Shown here: in pieces, positions 43,685 to 50,960 of the stretch
How the letters are laid out: each line of letters begins with the position of its first letter
Position numbering within the stretch: the stretch's first letter is position 1
Origin: Gaoshiqia sp050178015
GTDB taxonomy: Bacteria > Bacteroidota > Bacteroidia > Bacteroidales > Prolixibacteraceae
DNA length: 64,000 nucleotides
Assembly: GCA_050178015.1 (NCBI GenBank)
Contig: JBFXGM010000021.1
Location: 1 to 64,000 of the forward strand
Direction: 5' to 3'
Translations under genes and position numbers: made by a program
The notes under the pieces: generated by a model
Database searches by the model: none
Seen by the model: the letters and a program-made list of their open reading frames with translations, nothing else
What the model was told of the DNA's origin: nothing

Positions 43685-44509
43685 CTATTTCATTAACCTG
43701 TAATGAATATCAGAAAAAACTTTGTGTCCCAATGATTCATCGTGGCATGTATTACATGTCATTTGGGTGGCAATATTGTTTAGTTTGCCTTCGCTTCCAT
43801 GACATGCCATGCACGATTGAACGGTTTCGTCGCTTTGGATGTTTGTAAAATAGGCATTGTAAAAAACAGCATTGAGCGATTTAACTATTTGTTTCGCTAC
43901 ATCTGCCGTAAGGCGCCGACAACGCTCTTTTCGTTCCTTGCTTTCGATTTTTACCCCTGCTTCTTTGCTCCAATTCGTATTCGACACATGACACAGAACA
44001 GAATTGGAAGCGTAGGCCGGAATTTCTAATTCAGCATTAGCCGGGACAAAGGAAGGATGAGGTTCTTTTTCATACCAATGAAAAAGATCAGTAATTAAAC
44101 GGTCGCGAACCGCTTTATCGGTGACAAACAACCCAAATAAAGCAGCTGCACCATTCAAAGCGCCGCATACTGTACCAAAACCGCCGATGCCACCATGCCC
44201 GTATCTGAACATATGGCAGGGGTACGATGCAAAGGGTTCCCCGTGTATTTCAGCCAACTGTGAAATAACGCTTTTAAATGTTGCATACATACAACTACCA
44301 TCGGGGTATAGTTGATAGGCCAGGTTTTCCGTAACCTCAGGATCTAACTGACTATATGCCCATAGGCTGTCGGCCGGCAGATACGTCAATTTGCGGGGTT
44401 CGTTTTCAACCGGATGTTTGTGTTTAAATGTATTGGCCAGAGTTAAAAACCCGGCCCCACCCCCTGCCAGGATACCGGCTGCTATTTTCATCGCGTTACG
44501 CCTGTTCAT
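43685..44509 (-). CDS. C-GCAxxG-C-C family protein with two CxxCH motifs (split-Soret cytochrome-like)
   Basis: A 274-residue exported protein. A twin-arginine-like start (MNRRNAMKIAAGILAGGG) is followed by a domain with the CGALNG motif (C-GCAxxG-type, in GGFGTVCGALNGAAALFG) plus further conserved cysteines, then two C-terminal haem sites CMACH and CNTCH. This combination resembles Desulfovibrio split-Soret cytochromes c. The ATG at 44509 gives the cleanest signal peptide. It lies 57 bases after the ArsP gene on the same strand and may be co-transcribed with the arsenic operon. Electron transfer to a metalloid substrate is inferred only. Confidence 0.65.
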   Translation of the reverse strand: MNRRNAMKIAAGILAGGGAGFLTLANTFKHKHPVENEPRKLTYLPADSLWAYSQLDPEVTENLAYQLYPDGSCMYATFKSVISQLAEIHGEPFASYPCHMFRYGHGGIGGFGTVCGALNGAAALFGLFVTDKAVRDRLITDLFHWYEKEPHPSFVPANAELEIPAYASNSVLCHVSNTNWSKEAGVKIESKERKERCRRLTADVAKQIVKSLNAVFYNAYFTNIQSDETVQSCMACHGSEGKLNNIATQMTCNTCHDESLGHKVFSDIHYRLMK

Positions 44510-44566
44510 GTTCTCTCTTTTATGAATCATTTTTGGATGCCGACATAAAATTATGGATTTTGACCA

Positions 44567-45910
44567 CTAAAAGAATGTTCCGTAGATCAGACCGGAAACA
44601 GTGGCCATCACCACAACCAGAATTACGTAAACAATGGTTTTTTGTGTCCCCATTACGCCACGAATCACGAGCATGTTGGGCAATGAAAGCGATGGCCCGG
44701 CCAGGAGCAGCGCCAAAGCGGGCCCCTTGCCCATGCCCGAAGCAATCAACCCTTGCAGGATGGGAACTTCGGTGAGCGTGGCAAAGTACATAAACGCCCC
44801 CACGATAGAGGCAAAAAAGTTGGCCATCACCGAATTACCGCCCACCAGCCAGGCAATCCACTCGCCGGGGATCACACCGGCAATGGCCACATCATCGTGC
44901 GTTGAGCCAAGCAGAAATCCGGCAGTAACCACGCCAACAGCCAGCAAGGGCATAATTTGCTTGGCAAATCCCCACGAAGACAAGGTCCACTCGCGGTTAT
45001 CCTCGTCCATTTTATCATACAGGGTGATGATGCTCAGGGATGCAATAGCGACCAACATCGGCACCAGCGGCCCCAGTTTGGGGTTTGCAATGAAGGTGGT
45101 TGCCAGCAAACCCGACAATCCGGTTGCCAACACGGCAGCCAGCACCCATTTCCAGTTAATTTTCAGAATGGAAATGAGCGACCAGGCCAGGAACAAGCCA
45201 AATATCCCGGTGATATACCATTTGTAGTGCCAAATGAAATACCACGCTCCAGTTGTTTCGTCTGCGGATGGCGCTCCCCAGTTGGCAAAAACAAGGATCA
45301 GGATGAGGGTGAAAAAGTGAAACGAAGTTTGCCACATCGGACGTTTTTCGGGAGGAGGAACAATATTCATCTGCTGGTCTTTCTTGATCTTTTCCTCTTT
45401 CCGGTAAATGATTGACATGGCCGAGCCAATGACGATACTGAAAGCCACGGCGCCAATGGTACGGGCAATACCCATTTCAACCCCCAAAATACGGGCCGTA
45501 AGAATAATGGCCAAAATATTGATGGCTGGCCCTGAATACAGAAAGGCAATGGCCGGCCCCAAGCCAGCCCCGCGTTTGTGAATACTCGAAAATAGTGGCA
45601 GGATGGTACAGGAGCAAACCGCCAGGATGGTCCCCGAGACGGACGCCACGGTATAGGCCAGCCACTTTTTGGCATTGGCGCCAAAGTATTTCAGTACCGA
45701 GCCCTGGCTGACAAAAATGGAAATAACCCCGGCAATAAAAAAGGCCGGCAAGAGGCAAAGCACCACGTGCTCGCGGGCGTACCATTTTACCAAATCGAAT
45801 GTGGCCGCGATGGCCGTGTTGAACCGGGCGCTTTCGATGGGCAGAAAAAATGCTGCCCCAAAAATCACCGAAATCCAGATCAGTATTTTTAGTTCTTTTT
45901 TAGTTTCCAC
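44567..45910 (-). CDS. arsP: ArsP/UPF0718-type permease
   Basis: A permease of 447 residues from the GTG at 45910 (466 from an ATG at 45967); several helices in two halves. The CSCTILPLF block with two cysteines near the first third and the second-half GGNSVMANFFASIVGAF match the ArsP/YraQ permease family, whose Campylobacter member exports methylated and aromatic trivalent arsenicals. The N-terminal start is uncertain: the longer form runs through a short tandem repeat, so the GTG start is preferred. It follows arsG after about 98 bases, with its own ArsR-type operator in the gap. Confidence 0.75.
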   Translation of the reverse strand: METKKELKILIWISVIFGAAFFLPIESARFNTAIAATFDLVKWYAREHVVLCLLPAFFIAGVISIFVSQGSVLKYFGANAKKWLAYTVASVSGTILAVCSCTILPLFSSIHKRGAGLGPAIAFLYSGPAINILAIILTARILGVEMGIARTIGAVAFSIVIGSAMSIIYRKEEKIKKDQQMNIVPPPEKRPMWQTSFHFFTLILILVFANWGAPSADETTGAWYFIWHYKWYITGIFGLFLAWSLISILKINWKWVLAAVLATGLSGLLATTFIANPKLGPLVPMLVAIASLSIITLYDKMDEDNREWTLSSWGFAKQIMPLLAVGVVTAGFLLGSTHDDVAIAGVIPGEWIAWLVGGNSVMANFFASIVGAFMYFATLTEVPILQGLIASGMGKGPALALLLAGPSLSLPNMLVIRGVMGTQKTIVYVILVVVMATVSGLIYGTFF

Positions 45911-45924
45911 GCTTGTGATTGATG

Positions 45925-45965
45925 ATTGATGAATGATAATTGATGAATGATAATTGATGAATGAC
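45925..45965. repeat. Three-copy 14-bp tandem repeat
   Basis: ATTGATGAATGATA occurs twice exactly and a third time nearly (45925-45965), at the upstream edge of arsP. It overlaps the longer possible arsP N-terminus. Probably slippage-generated; it could shift the distance between operator and start. Confidence 0.75.
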
Positions 45966-45972
45966 ACTTATA

Positions 45973-45990
45973 GTTCGTAAAAAGACGAAT
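45973..45990. promoter_or_regulatory. ArsR-type operator before arsP
   Basis: GTTCGTAAAAAGACGAAT matches the arsR-proximal operator GTTCGTAAAACTACGAAC with three differences. It lies between arsG and arsP, suggesting an internal ArsR-controlled promoter. Confidence 0.6.
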
Positions 45991-46007
45991 AATTCCCTTA
46001 AATTTTT

Positions 46008-46706
46008 TTACATAAACATGACCCCCACGTAATAAACCCCCACGCCGATAAAAAGTACGGCCACGATTCGGCGGAACCACATTTCGAACGTTTTCATTTT
46101 GTTGTAAACCCCTCCTAGTGAACCTACCGAAAAAGCGATGAGCCAGGCAAACAGGATGACGGGAATTCCGGTGGCAAAGGCGAAAGCAACTGGCAGGTAC
46201 AGGCCGGAAGCGCTGCTTACTGTCATCGGAATCAACATGCCGAAGTAAAGGACACCGCTGTACGGACAAAAGGCCAGCGCGAACACAATTCCCAGTAGCA
46301 AAACACCCCAAAAACCTTTATTGGCGCGGCTCTCCATCCTCTCGGTCAGCGAACCGATGCCGGGAATTTTTAAATTGAGCACCCCCAGCATAAACAAACC
46401 GATCACAATGAGCAACGGCCCCAACAGCTTTTCGCCCCAGGTGGAAAAAATACCTTCGATGCGAAACTGTTCGGCGCCAAAGAAAAACATCAGGCCAATA
46501 GCGGTGTAAGAAATTGCCCGTCCAAAGGTGTAAACCAAGCCATTGTAGAAAACTTTCTTTCGGCTTTCGATGTCTTTGCTGATAAATCCAATTGCCGTAA
46601 TGTTGGTGGCCAGCGGGCAGGGACTGATGGCAGTCATCAGTCCCAGTATAAACGCCGACAATAGCGGGAATTGAGAATTCTCCAGAAAATTTTGCAATAA
46701 CTCCAT
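46008..46706 (-). CDS. arsG: ArsG-type aromatic arsenical efflux permease
   Basis: A 232-residue membrane protein of six to seven helices resembling the CcdA/DsbD-like ArsG family. It has TAISPCPLATNITAIGF near residue 25 and LAFCPYSGVLYFG near residue 142; the cysteine-proline pairs sit where CcdA-type transporters hold their redox cysteines. ArsG of Shewanella exports trivalent aminobenzylarsenical. It follows arsF by 4 bases. The narrow spacing in arsE-F-G indicates a single unit. Confidence 0.78.
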   Translation of the reverse strand: MELLQNFLENSQFPLLSAFILGLMTAISPCPLATNITAIGFISKDIESRKKVFYNGLVYTFGRAISYTAIGLMFFFGAEQFRIEGIFSTWGEKLLGPLLIVIGLFMLGVLNLKIPGIGSLTERMESRANKGFWGVLLLGIVFALAFCPYSGVLYFGMLIPMTVSSASGLYLPVAFAFATGIPVILFAWLIAFSVGSLGGVYNKMKTFEMWFRRIVAVLFIGVGVYYVGVMFM

Positions 46707-46710
46707 GCAC

Positions 46711-47145
46711 TTATTTCATTGAATCGATGGTCGATTTCAGCTTTGCTATGAACTTTTCCGGGTTGGTACGGGCATTCAGGAATGCATCGTTGGTTAAGTT
46801 CACAACCTTGTCGCCATTTACTACCAGCAAGGTTTGTCCGCTGACTTTATACTTTTTGATGAGCGCATTTTTGCTGTCTTCTTCCCGGTTAATCGATTCG
46901 AACGGTATTTTCTCACCATAATACGCTTTCAAAGCTTCTTTGGTGACTGATTCGACAGCCTGGCAAGTTGCACAACGACGGGTAGCATGAAAGTAATACG
47001 CCTTTACGCCGGCTTCATCAGGTTGGGTAGAACAGCAGGCCTCGGCCTTGGTAAGTTCGGCAACTTTGGTATCGCAGCATTGGGCGCTGGCCGAAACGAT
47101 TCCGGCAACCAGGGTAATCAACAGGATTACGGTAAGCTTCTTCAT
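46711..47145 (-). CDS. arsF: ArsF-type nitrophenyl-compound reductase subunit
   Basis: A 144-residue exported or membrane-anchored thioredoxin-like protein. A signal peptide (KKLTVILLITLVAGIVSASAQ) is followed by CC (CCDTK), another CC (ACCSTQ) and the CxxC-type site in ATRRCATCQAVE. Its Shewanella relative ArsF acts with ArsE in reducing nitrophenyl arsenicals. The ATG at 47145 is preferred over one two codons upstream. Overlap-free spacing of 4 bases to arsG and 8 from arsE indicates coupling. Confidence 0.75.
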   Translation of the reverse strand: MKKLTVILLITLVAGIVSASAQCCDTKVAELTKAEACCSTQPDEAGVKAYYFHATRRCATCQAVESVTKEALKAYYGEKIPFESINREEDSKNALIKKYKVSGQTLLVVNGDKVVNLTNDAFLNARTNPEKFIAKLKSTIDSMK

Positions 47146-47153
47146 AGTCATGA

Positions 47154-47387
47154 TTATTTGGTTAATAACGATTTGATTTCAGCGACACTGGGAACTTTCC
47201 CTTTTACCACAATTTTCCCATCCACCACCAAGGCCGGCGTGGTCATCACGCCATAGTTCATGATTTCCACGATGTCTTCCACTTTAGTTACCAATGCATT
47301 AATGCCAGCTTCGGCAACTGCTTCGCGGGTTGCATTTTCGAGCGCTTTGCACTTGGGGCAACCTGTTCCTAATACTTTTATGTCCAT
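47154..47387 (-). CDS. Small thioredoxin-like protein (ArsE-like)
   Basis: A 77-residue glutaredoxin-like disulfide protein, family of TM0996/MTH895. It starts MDIKVLGTGCPKCKALENATRE, with the CPKC active site, followed by TTPALVVDGK, the cis-proline loop. By position (arsR, this gene, arsF, arsG) it is the probable counterpart of ArsE, the small thiol protein required with ArsF. The ATG at 47387 is chosen over a longer form without domain support. Confidence 0.7.
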   Translation of the reverse strand: MDIKVLGTGCPKCKALENATREAVAEAGINALVTKVEDIVEIMNYGVMTTPALVVDGKIVVKGKVPSVAEIKSLLTK

Positions 47388-47444
47388 CTGAATTGGTTTT
47401 AAATTTTGAAAATCCATCTCTTTTCTGTCTTTTAATTGTTCGCC

Positions 47445-47462
47445 GTTCGCAAAATAACGAAC
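47445..47462. promoter_or_regulatory. ArsR-type operator before the arsE-like gene
   Basis: GTTCGCAAAATAACGAAC has the same layout as the two other sites. It lies between arsR and the arsE-like gene, so the EFG genes may have their own ArsR-repressed promoter besides the arsR one. Confidence 0.7.
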
Positions 47463-47478
47463 ATACTGGCTAAATTTT

Positions 47479-47778
47479 TTAACTGTTTAAAAATCTCCTG
47501 AACAGCTCCTGCGCTTTCCCCCAGTTTTCGCGGTTGATGCAATATTTAATTTTGGGAGCTTCAATCTCGCCCTGGATCAACCCGGCGTCCTTCAGTTCTT
47601 TTAAGTGCTGCGATAAGGTTGACTTGGCAATGGGCAGCACCTCTGACAAATCGCCACTGTAACAGCACGCTTGCCTGTTCAGCAATTCGAGCACATACAT
47701 GCGCACCGGATGCCCCATGGCCTTGGCAAAACGGGCCGTCTGCACTTGTTCTTCTGTAAATACAATTGTTTCTTCCAT
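47479..47778 (-). CDS. arsR: ArsR-family metalloregulator
   Basis: A 99-residue ArsR/SmtB repressor with a winged helix (SLSEVLPIAKSTLSQHLKELK region, about residues 43-64). Cysteines C38 and C39 lie next to each other at the start of helix 3-4 and a third, C80, lies in the wing; such clusters bind trivalent arsenic in ArsR proteins. It heads the arsE-F-G-P operon and a perfect operator lies 8 bases upstream of its start codon. The inducer is probably a trivalent arsenical. Confidence 0.85.
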   Translation of the reverse strand: MEETIVFTEEQVQTARFAKAMGHPVRMYVLELLNRQACCYSGDLSEVLPIAKSTLSQHLKELKDAGLIQGEIEAPKIKYCINRENWGKAQELFRRFLNS

Positions 47779-47786
47779 GATTCGGT

Positions 47787-47804
47787 GTTCGTAAAACTAC
47801 GAAC
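47787..47804. promoter_or_regulatory. ArsR operator upstream of arsR
   Basis: GTTCGTAAAACTACGAAC is a perfect 7-bp inverted repeat around AAAC, 8 bases before the arsR start codon. It is the best of three matching sites (45973-45990 and 47445-47462) and marks autoregulation. Confidence 0.75.
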
Positions 47805-47940
47805 AAAAGTAGTGGAATTTTTAATTTACACAAAGGTACGGGGTAAAAACTCCAACCATTCCCGAAACGAAAATGCCACGAAACATACATGGAACCTATT
47901 TTGCATTTTCCTATCTTTAAATTAATTTCCTCCAAAAACC

Positions 47941-48519
47941 ATGTCCAACCGTAATCACAATTTCCGCAACCGCAAATCCATCCGGCTCAAAGGATATGAT
48001 TATTCAAAGGCCGGACTATATTTCATTACCCTTTGTGCCCAGAACAGAGAATGTCTGTTTGGCAATATAGATGACAACGAAATGATCCTGAACGACGCCG
48101 GGAGAATGGTTGAAAAATGGTACGTTGAATTGGAAAACAAATATCCGAATATCCGTTGTCACGAAATGGTGGTCATGCCCAACCATTTTCATTGTATCGT
48201 GGAAATAACAGACACCCGCGTCATTCCGGACGCCCACGCAGGGGCGCCCCTGCGTGGGCGTCCGGAAAACCAATACGGCCCGGATAATAAAAAATACAAT
48301 CCCACGATTGGACACATCATGGATTGGTTCAAAACGATGACAACAAATGAATATATCCGAGGGGTAAAAACGGAAGGATGGAAACGTTTCGATCAGAAAT
48401 TGTGGCAGCGCAATTATTGGGAACACATTATCCGAAAGGACGGTTCATACGAACGAATTGCTGAATACATCGGGCAGAATCCGTCGAAATGGAAGGATGA
48501 CCGGTTGAATGGCCATTAA
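47941..48519 (+). CDS. REP-associated tyrosine transposase (RAYT, Y1/IS200-like)
   Basis: A 192-residue HUH endonuclease of the RAYT type. The metal-binding HxH is in VVMPNHFHCIVEI (near residue 80), and a catalytic tyrosine lies in the C-terminal helix RIAEYIGQNPSKW. The start ATG at 47941 matches family members beginning MSNRNHNFRNRKSIRLKGYDYSKAG. A perfect 44-bp palindrome lies inside the gene and encodes PDAHAGAPLRGRPEN in frame, so the protein is intact. RAYT proteins process REP palindromes at single sites and are domesticated, not usually mobile. It is isolated between the ars operon and pgi. Confidence 0.85.
   Translation: MSNRNHNFRNRKSIRLKGYDYSKAGLYFITLCAQNRECLFGNIDDNEMILNDAGRMVEKWYVELENKYPNIRCHEMVVMPNHFHCIVEITDTRVIPDAHAGAPLRGRPENQYGPDNKKYNPTIGHIMDWFKTMTTNEYIRGVKTEGWKRFDQKLWQRNYWEHIIRKDGSYERIAEYIGQNPSKWKDDRLNGH
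48224..48267. repeat. Perfect 44-bp palindrome inside the RAYT gene
   Basis: Two 22-base arms, GC-rich cores CGCCCACGCAGGGGC and GCCCCTGCGTGGGCG, meet without a spacer and lie in frame within the transposase gene. This resembles the REP-type element the protein family acts on, inserted at its own gene without breaking it. Confidence 0.85.
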
Positions 48520-48543
48520 TCAACGACAGCATCCTATATCAGC

Positions 48544-48581
48544 AAAAAGGCTTCTTGCCGAAAACGGAAGAAGCCTTTTAT
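48544..48581. terminator. Bidirectional terminator between RAYT and pgi
   Basis: AAAAGGCTTCTT pairs with AAGAAGCCTTTT, flanked by A and T runs on either side, between the convergent RAYT and pgi genes. Confidence 0.65.
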
Positions 48582-48598
48582 AAAGTATTTTAATTTGC

Positions 48599-49942
48599 TT
48601 ACAAGCGCGCTTTGATGGCTTTGGTTTCTTCCTCAAAGCCTGGTTTTTCCAACAAGGCAAACATGTTCTTTTTGTATGCCTCAACACCCGGCTGGTCGAA
48701 CGGATTTACGCCCAGCGTGTAGCCACTCAGACCACAAGCTTTCTCAAAGAAGTAGATCAGTTGCCCCAAGTAGTATTCATTCAGTTTCGGCAACTCGATC
48801 AGCATATTGGGAACGCCGCCATCCACGTGGGCAATCATGGTGCCCAGTTCGGCCATCTTGTTTACTTCGTCAACCCGTTTATTGGCCAGGAAATTCAGTC
48901 CATCAAGGTTTTCAGGATCGGTTGGAACGCGTACTTCGCGATCGGGGCTGGCCACCGAAATGACTGTCTCGAACAATTTGCGTTCGCCTTCCTGAATGTA
49001 TTGTCCCATCGAGTGCAGGTCGGATGTAAAGTCAACGCTGGCCGGGAAGATTCCTTTGCCCTCTTTGCCTTCACTTTCTCCGTAAAGTTGTTTCCACCAT
49101 TCGGACACAAAGTGCAGCTTGGGATTGTAATTAACCAGAATCTCAACCAATTTGCCGTTTCTATACAACTCGTTGCGGACCGCAGCATACTGAGCAGCCA
49201 GGTTTTCTTCGAAAGAAACATCCACACCGGTTGCCTTTTCCATATCAACAGCGCCTTGCACCAACGCGCGGATATCGAAACCGGCAACGGCAATGGCCAG
49301 CAAGCCCACCGGGGTGAGGACCGAATAGCGCCCACCGATATCATCCGAGATCACATATGTCTTGTAATCTTCGGTGTCTGCCAGCTTACGCAGGGCGCCC
49401 CGTGAAGCATCTGTGACAGCCACAATGCGTGATTTGGCTTCTTCCTTACCATATTTATCTTCAATATCCTGTTTCAACAAACGGAAAGCAAGCGCCGGTT
49501 CGGTAGTGGTCCCCGATTTGGAAATCACCGCCATGGCGTATTCTTTGGTTTTCAGCAGCTCGCGCAGTTCGTACAGGTAGTCTTCGCTGATATTTTGTCC
49601 GGCAAAAACGATCAATGGTTTGTCGCCGCCCTTCAGTTGGGCAAAACTATCGGAAAGGGCATCAACTACGGCTTTTGCTCCCAGATAGGAACCACCGATA
49701 CCCACCACTACAAACAGCTCAATCTTCTTCGCCTGAAGCACATTGGCTGTGGCTTCGTAGTCGGCCAGCTCTGCTTCGGAGATTGATGAAGGCAGGTTCA
49801 CCCATCCCAAAAAGTCATTTCCTTTACCGGTTTTGTTATGCAGCGCTTCATTATGCTTTTTCATTGTTTCAGCATAACCATAAACGGCCTCTTTTGATAC
49901 GAAATCGAAAGTCTTATCAAATTTTAATGCAATGCTTTTCAT
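48599..49942 (-). CDS. pgi: Glucose-6-phosphate isomerase
   Basis: Glycolytic isomerase interconverting glucose 6-phosphate and fructose 6-phosphate, 447 residues, the short bacterial form. Blocks: FVVVGIGGSYLGAKAVVDAL near residue 80, SKSGTTTEPALAF (sugar-phosphate loop) and the signature DDIGGRYSVLTPVGLLAIAVAG near residue 205, with NPFDQPGVEAYK close to the C-terminus. The gene begins 5 bases after gpsA on the same strand, so the two are co-transcribed with lysS. Confidence 0.95.
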   Translation of the reverse strand: MKSIALKFDKTFDFVSKEAVYGYAETMKKHNEALHNKTGKGNDFLGWVNLPSSISEAELADYEATANVLQAKKIELFVVVGIGGSYLGAKAVVDALSDSFAQLKGGDKPLIVFAGQNISEDYLYELRELLKTKEYAMAVISKSGTTTEPALAFRLLKQDIEDKYGKEEAKSRIVAVTDASRGALRKLADTEDYKTYVISDDIGGRYSVLTPVGLLAIAVAGFDIRALVQGAVDMEKATGVDVSFEENLAAQYAAVRNELYRNGKLVEILVNYNPKLHFVSEWWKQLYGESEGKEGKGIFPASVDFTSDLHSMGQYIQEGERKLFETVISVASPDREVRVPTDPENLDGLNFLANKRVDEVNKMAELGTMIAHVDGGVPNMLIELPKLNEYYLGQLIYFFEKACGLSGYTLGVNPFDQPGVEAYKKNMFALLEKPGFEEETKAIKARL

Positions 49943-49947
49943 GGTAT

Positions 49948-50943
49948 TTATCTTAGTTTTTCGGTTAATCGACGAATTTCAACTGACGGTGTCGCCCCTT
50001 CGTAAAGAATGTTGTAAACCGCCTCGCAAATCGGAATATTCACTTTGAACTCCTGATTGATTTCGTGAATGGACTTGGTGGCATAATACCCTTCGGCCAC
50101 CATATGCATTTCCAGCTGGGCCGTTCGGGTGGTATAACCTTTCCCAATCATGGTACCAAAGGTACGATTTCGGGAAAATTGCGAATACGCGGTGACCAAC
50201 AAATCGCCCAAATAGGCAGAACTTTTAATATCGCGGGTGATGGGGTGAACTTTGTCCACAAAACGTTTGATTTCCTGAATGGCGTTGGCCACCAGAACCG
50301 CCTGAAAATTATCGCCGTAGCGCAGCCCATGTACAATGCCGGAAGCAATGGCAATGATGTTTTTCAAAACCGAGGCATATTCGGTGCCGAAAATATCGTC
50401 AGACACATGAGCGCGAATGTACGGGCATTCGAGCTTGAAGGCGAAATCGCGGGCGCGCTTGATATCCGGGCAGGCAATCGTCAGATAAGAAAGCCGTTCC
50501 AGGGCCACCTCTTCGGCATGGCAAGGGCCGGCAATTACACCAATGCGCTCATACGGAACTTTGTAATTTTGATTCAGGTACTGACCCACAATCTGGTTGC
50601 CTTCGGGGACAATCCCCTTGATGGCCGAAACAATGTATTTGTGATTGAAGTTCGTTTTCAGGTCGGCAAGCGAGCGGTCTAAAAAGGCCGATGGAATAGC
50701 CAGCACAAGCACATCAGACTGCTCAACGACTTCGGTTATGTCGCTAAAAAAATCAATCCGACCGGTATCAAACTCAATTCCACGCAAATAGCTAGGGTTG
50801 TGTTTGAATCGTTTAAACTGTTCGATACTATCCGGGTTCCGGAAATACCAGTTAAGGCGGTCAACATTGTTCAGGAGTATTTTTGCCAAAGCCGTAGCCC
50901 AGCTTCCACTCCCGATGATGGCTATTTTTGGTTCAGTCAACAT
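49948..50943 (-). CDS. gpsA: NAD(P)-dependent glycerol-3-phosphate dehydrogenase
   Basis: A 331-residue enzyme that makes sn-glycerol 3-phosphate from dihydroxyacetone phosphate for phospholipids. It has the NAD-binding GSGSWATALAKIL at the start, the AIKGIVPEG loop, and the catalytic lysine in KNIIAIASGIVHGLRYGDN. The ATG at 50943 is chosen; earlier in-frame starts lie inside lysS. The lysS-gpsA-pgi order is a frequent Bacteroidota arrangement. Confidence 0.93.
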   Translation of the reverse strand: MLTEPKIAIIGSGSWATALAKILLNNVDRLNWYFRNPDSIEQFKRFKHNPSYLRGIEFDTGRIDFFSDITEVVEQSDVLVLAIPSAFLDRSLADLKTNFNHKYIVSAIKGIVPEGNQIVGQYLNQNYKVPYERIGVIAGPCHAEEVALERLSYLTIACPDIKRARDFAFKLECPYIRAHVSDDIFGTEYASVLKNIIAIASGIVHGLRYGDNFQAVLVANAIQEIKRFVDKVHPITRDIKSSAYLGDLLVTAYSQFSRNRTFGTMIGKGYTTRTAQLEMHMVAEGYYATKSIHEINQEFKVNIPICEAVYNILYEGATPSVEIRRLTEKLR

Positions 50944-50960
50944 AGCGTAGGTATCAATAG

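Noticed and set aside
48224..48267. Palindrome read as a transcription terminator
   Set aside because: It lies inside an intact coding frame and has no following T-run.
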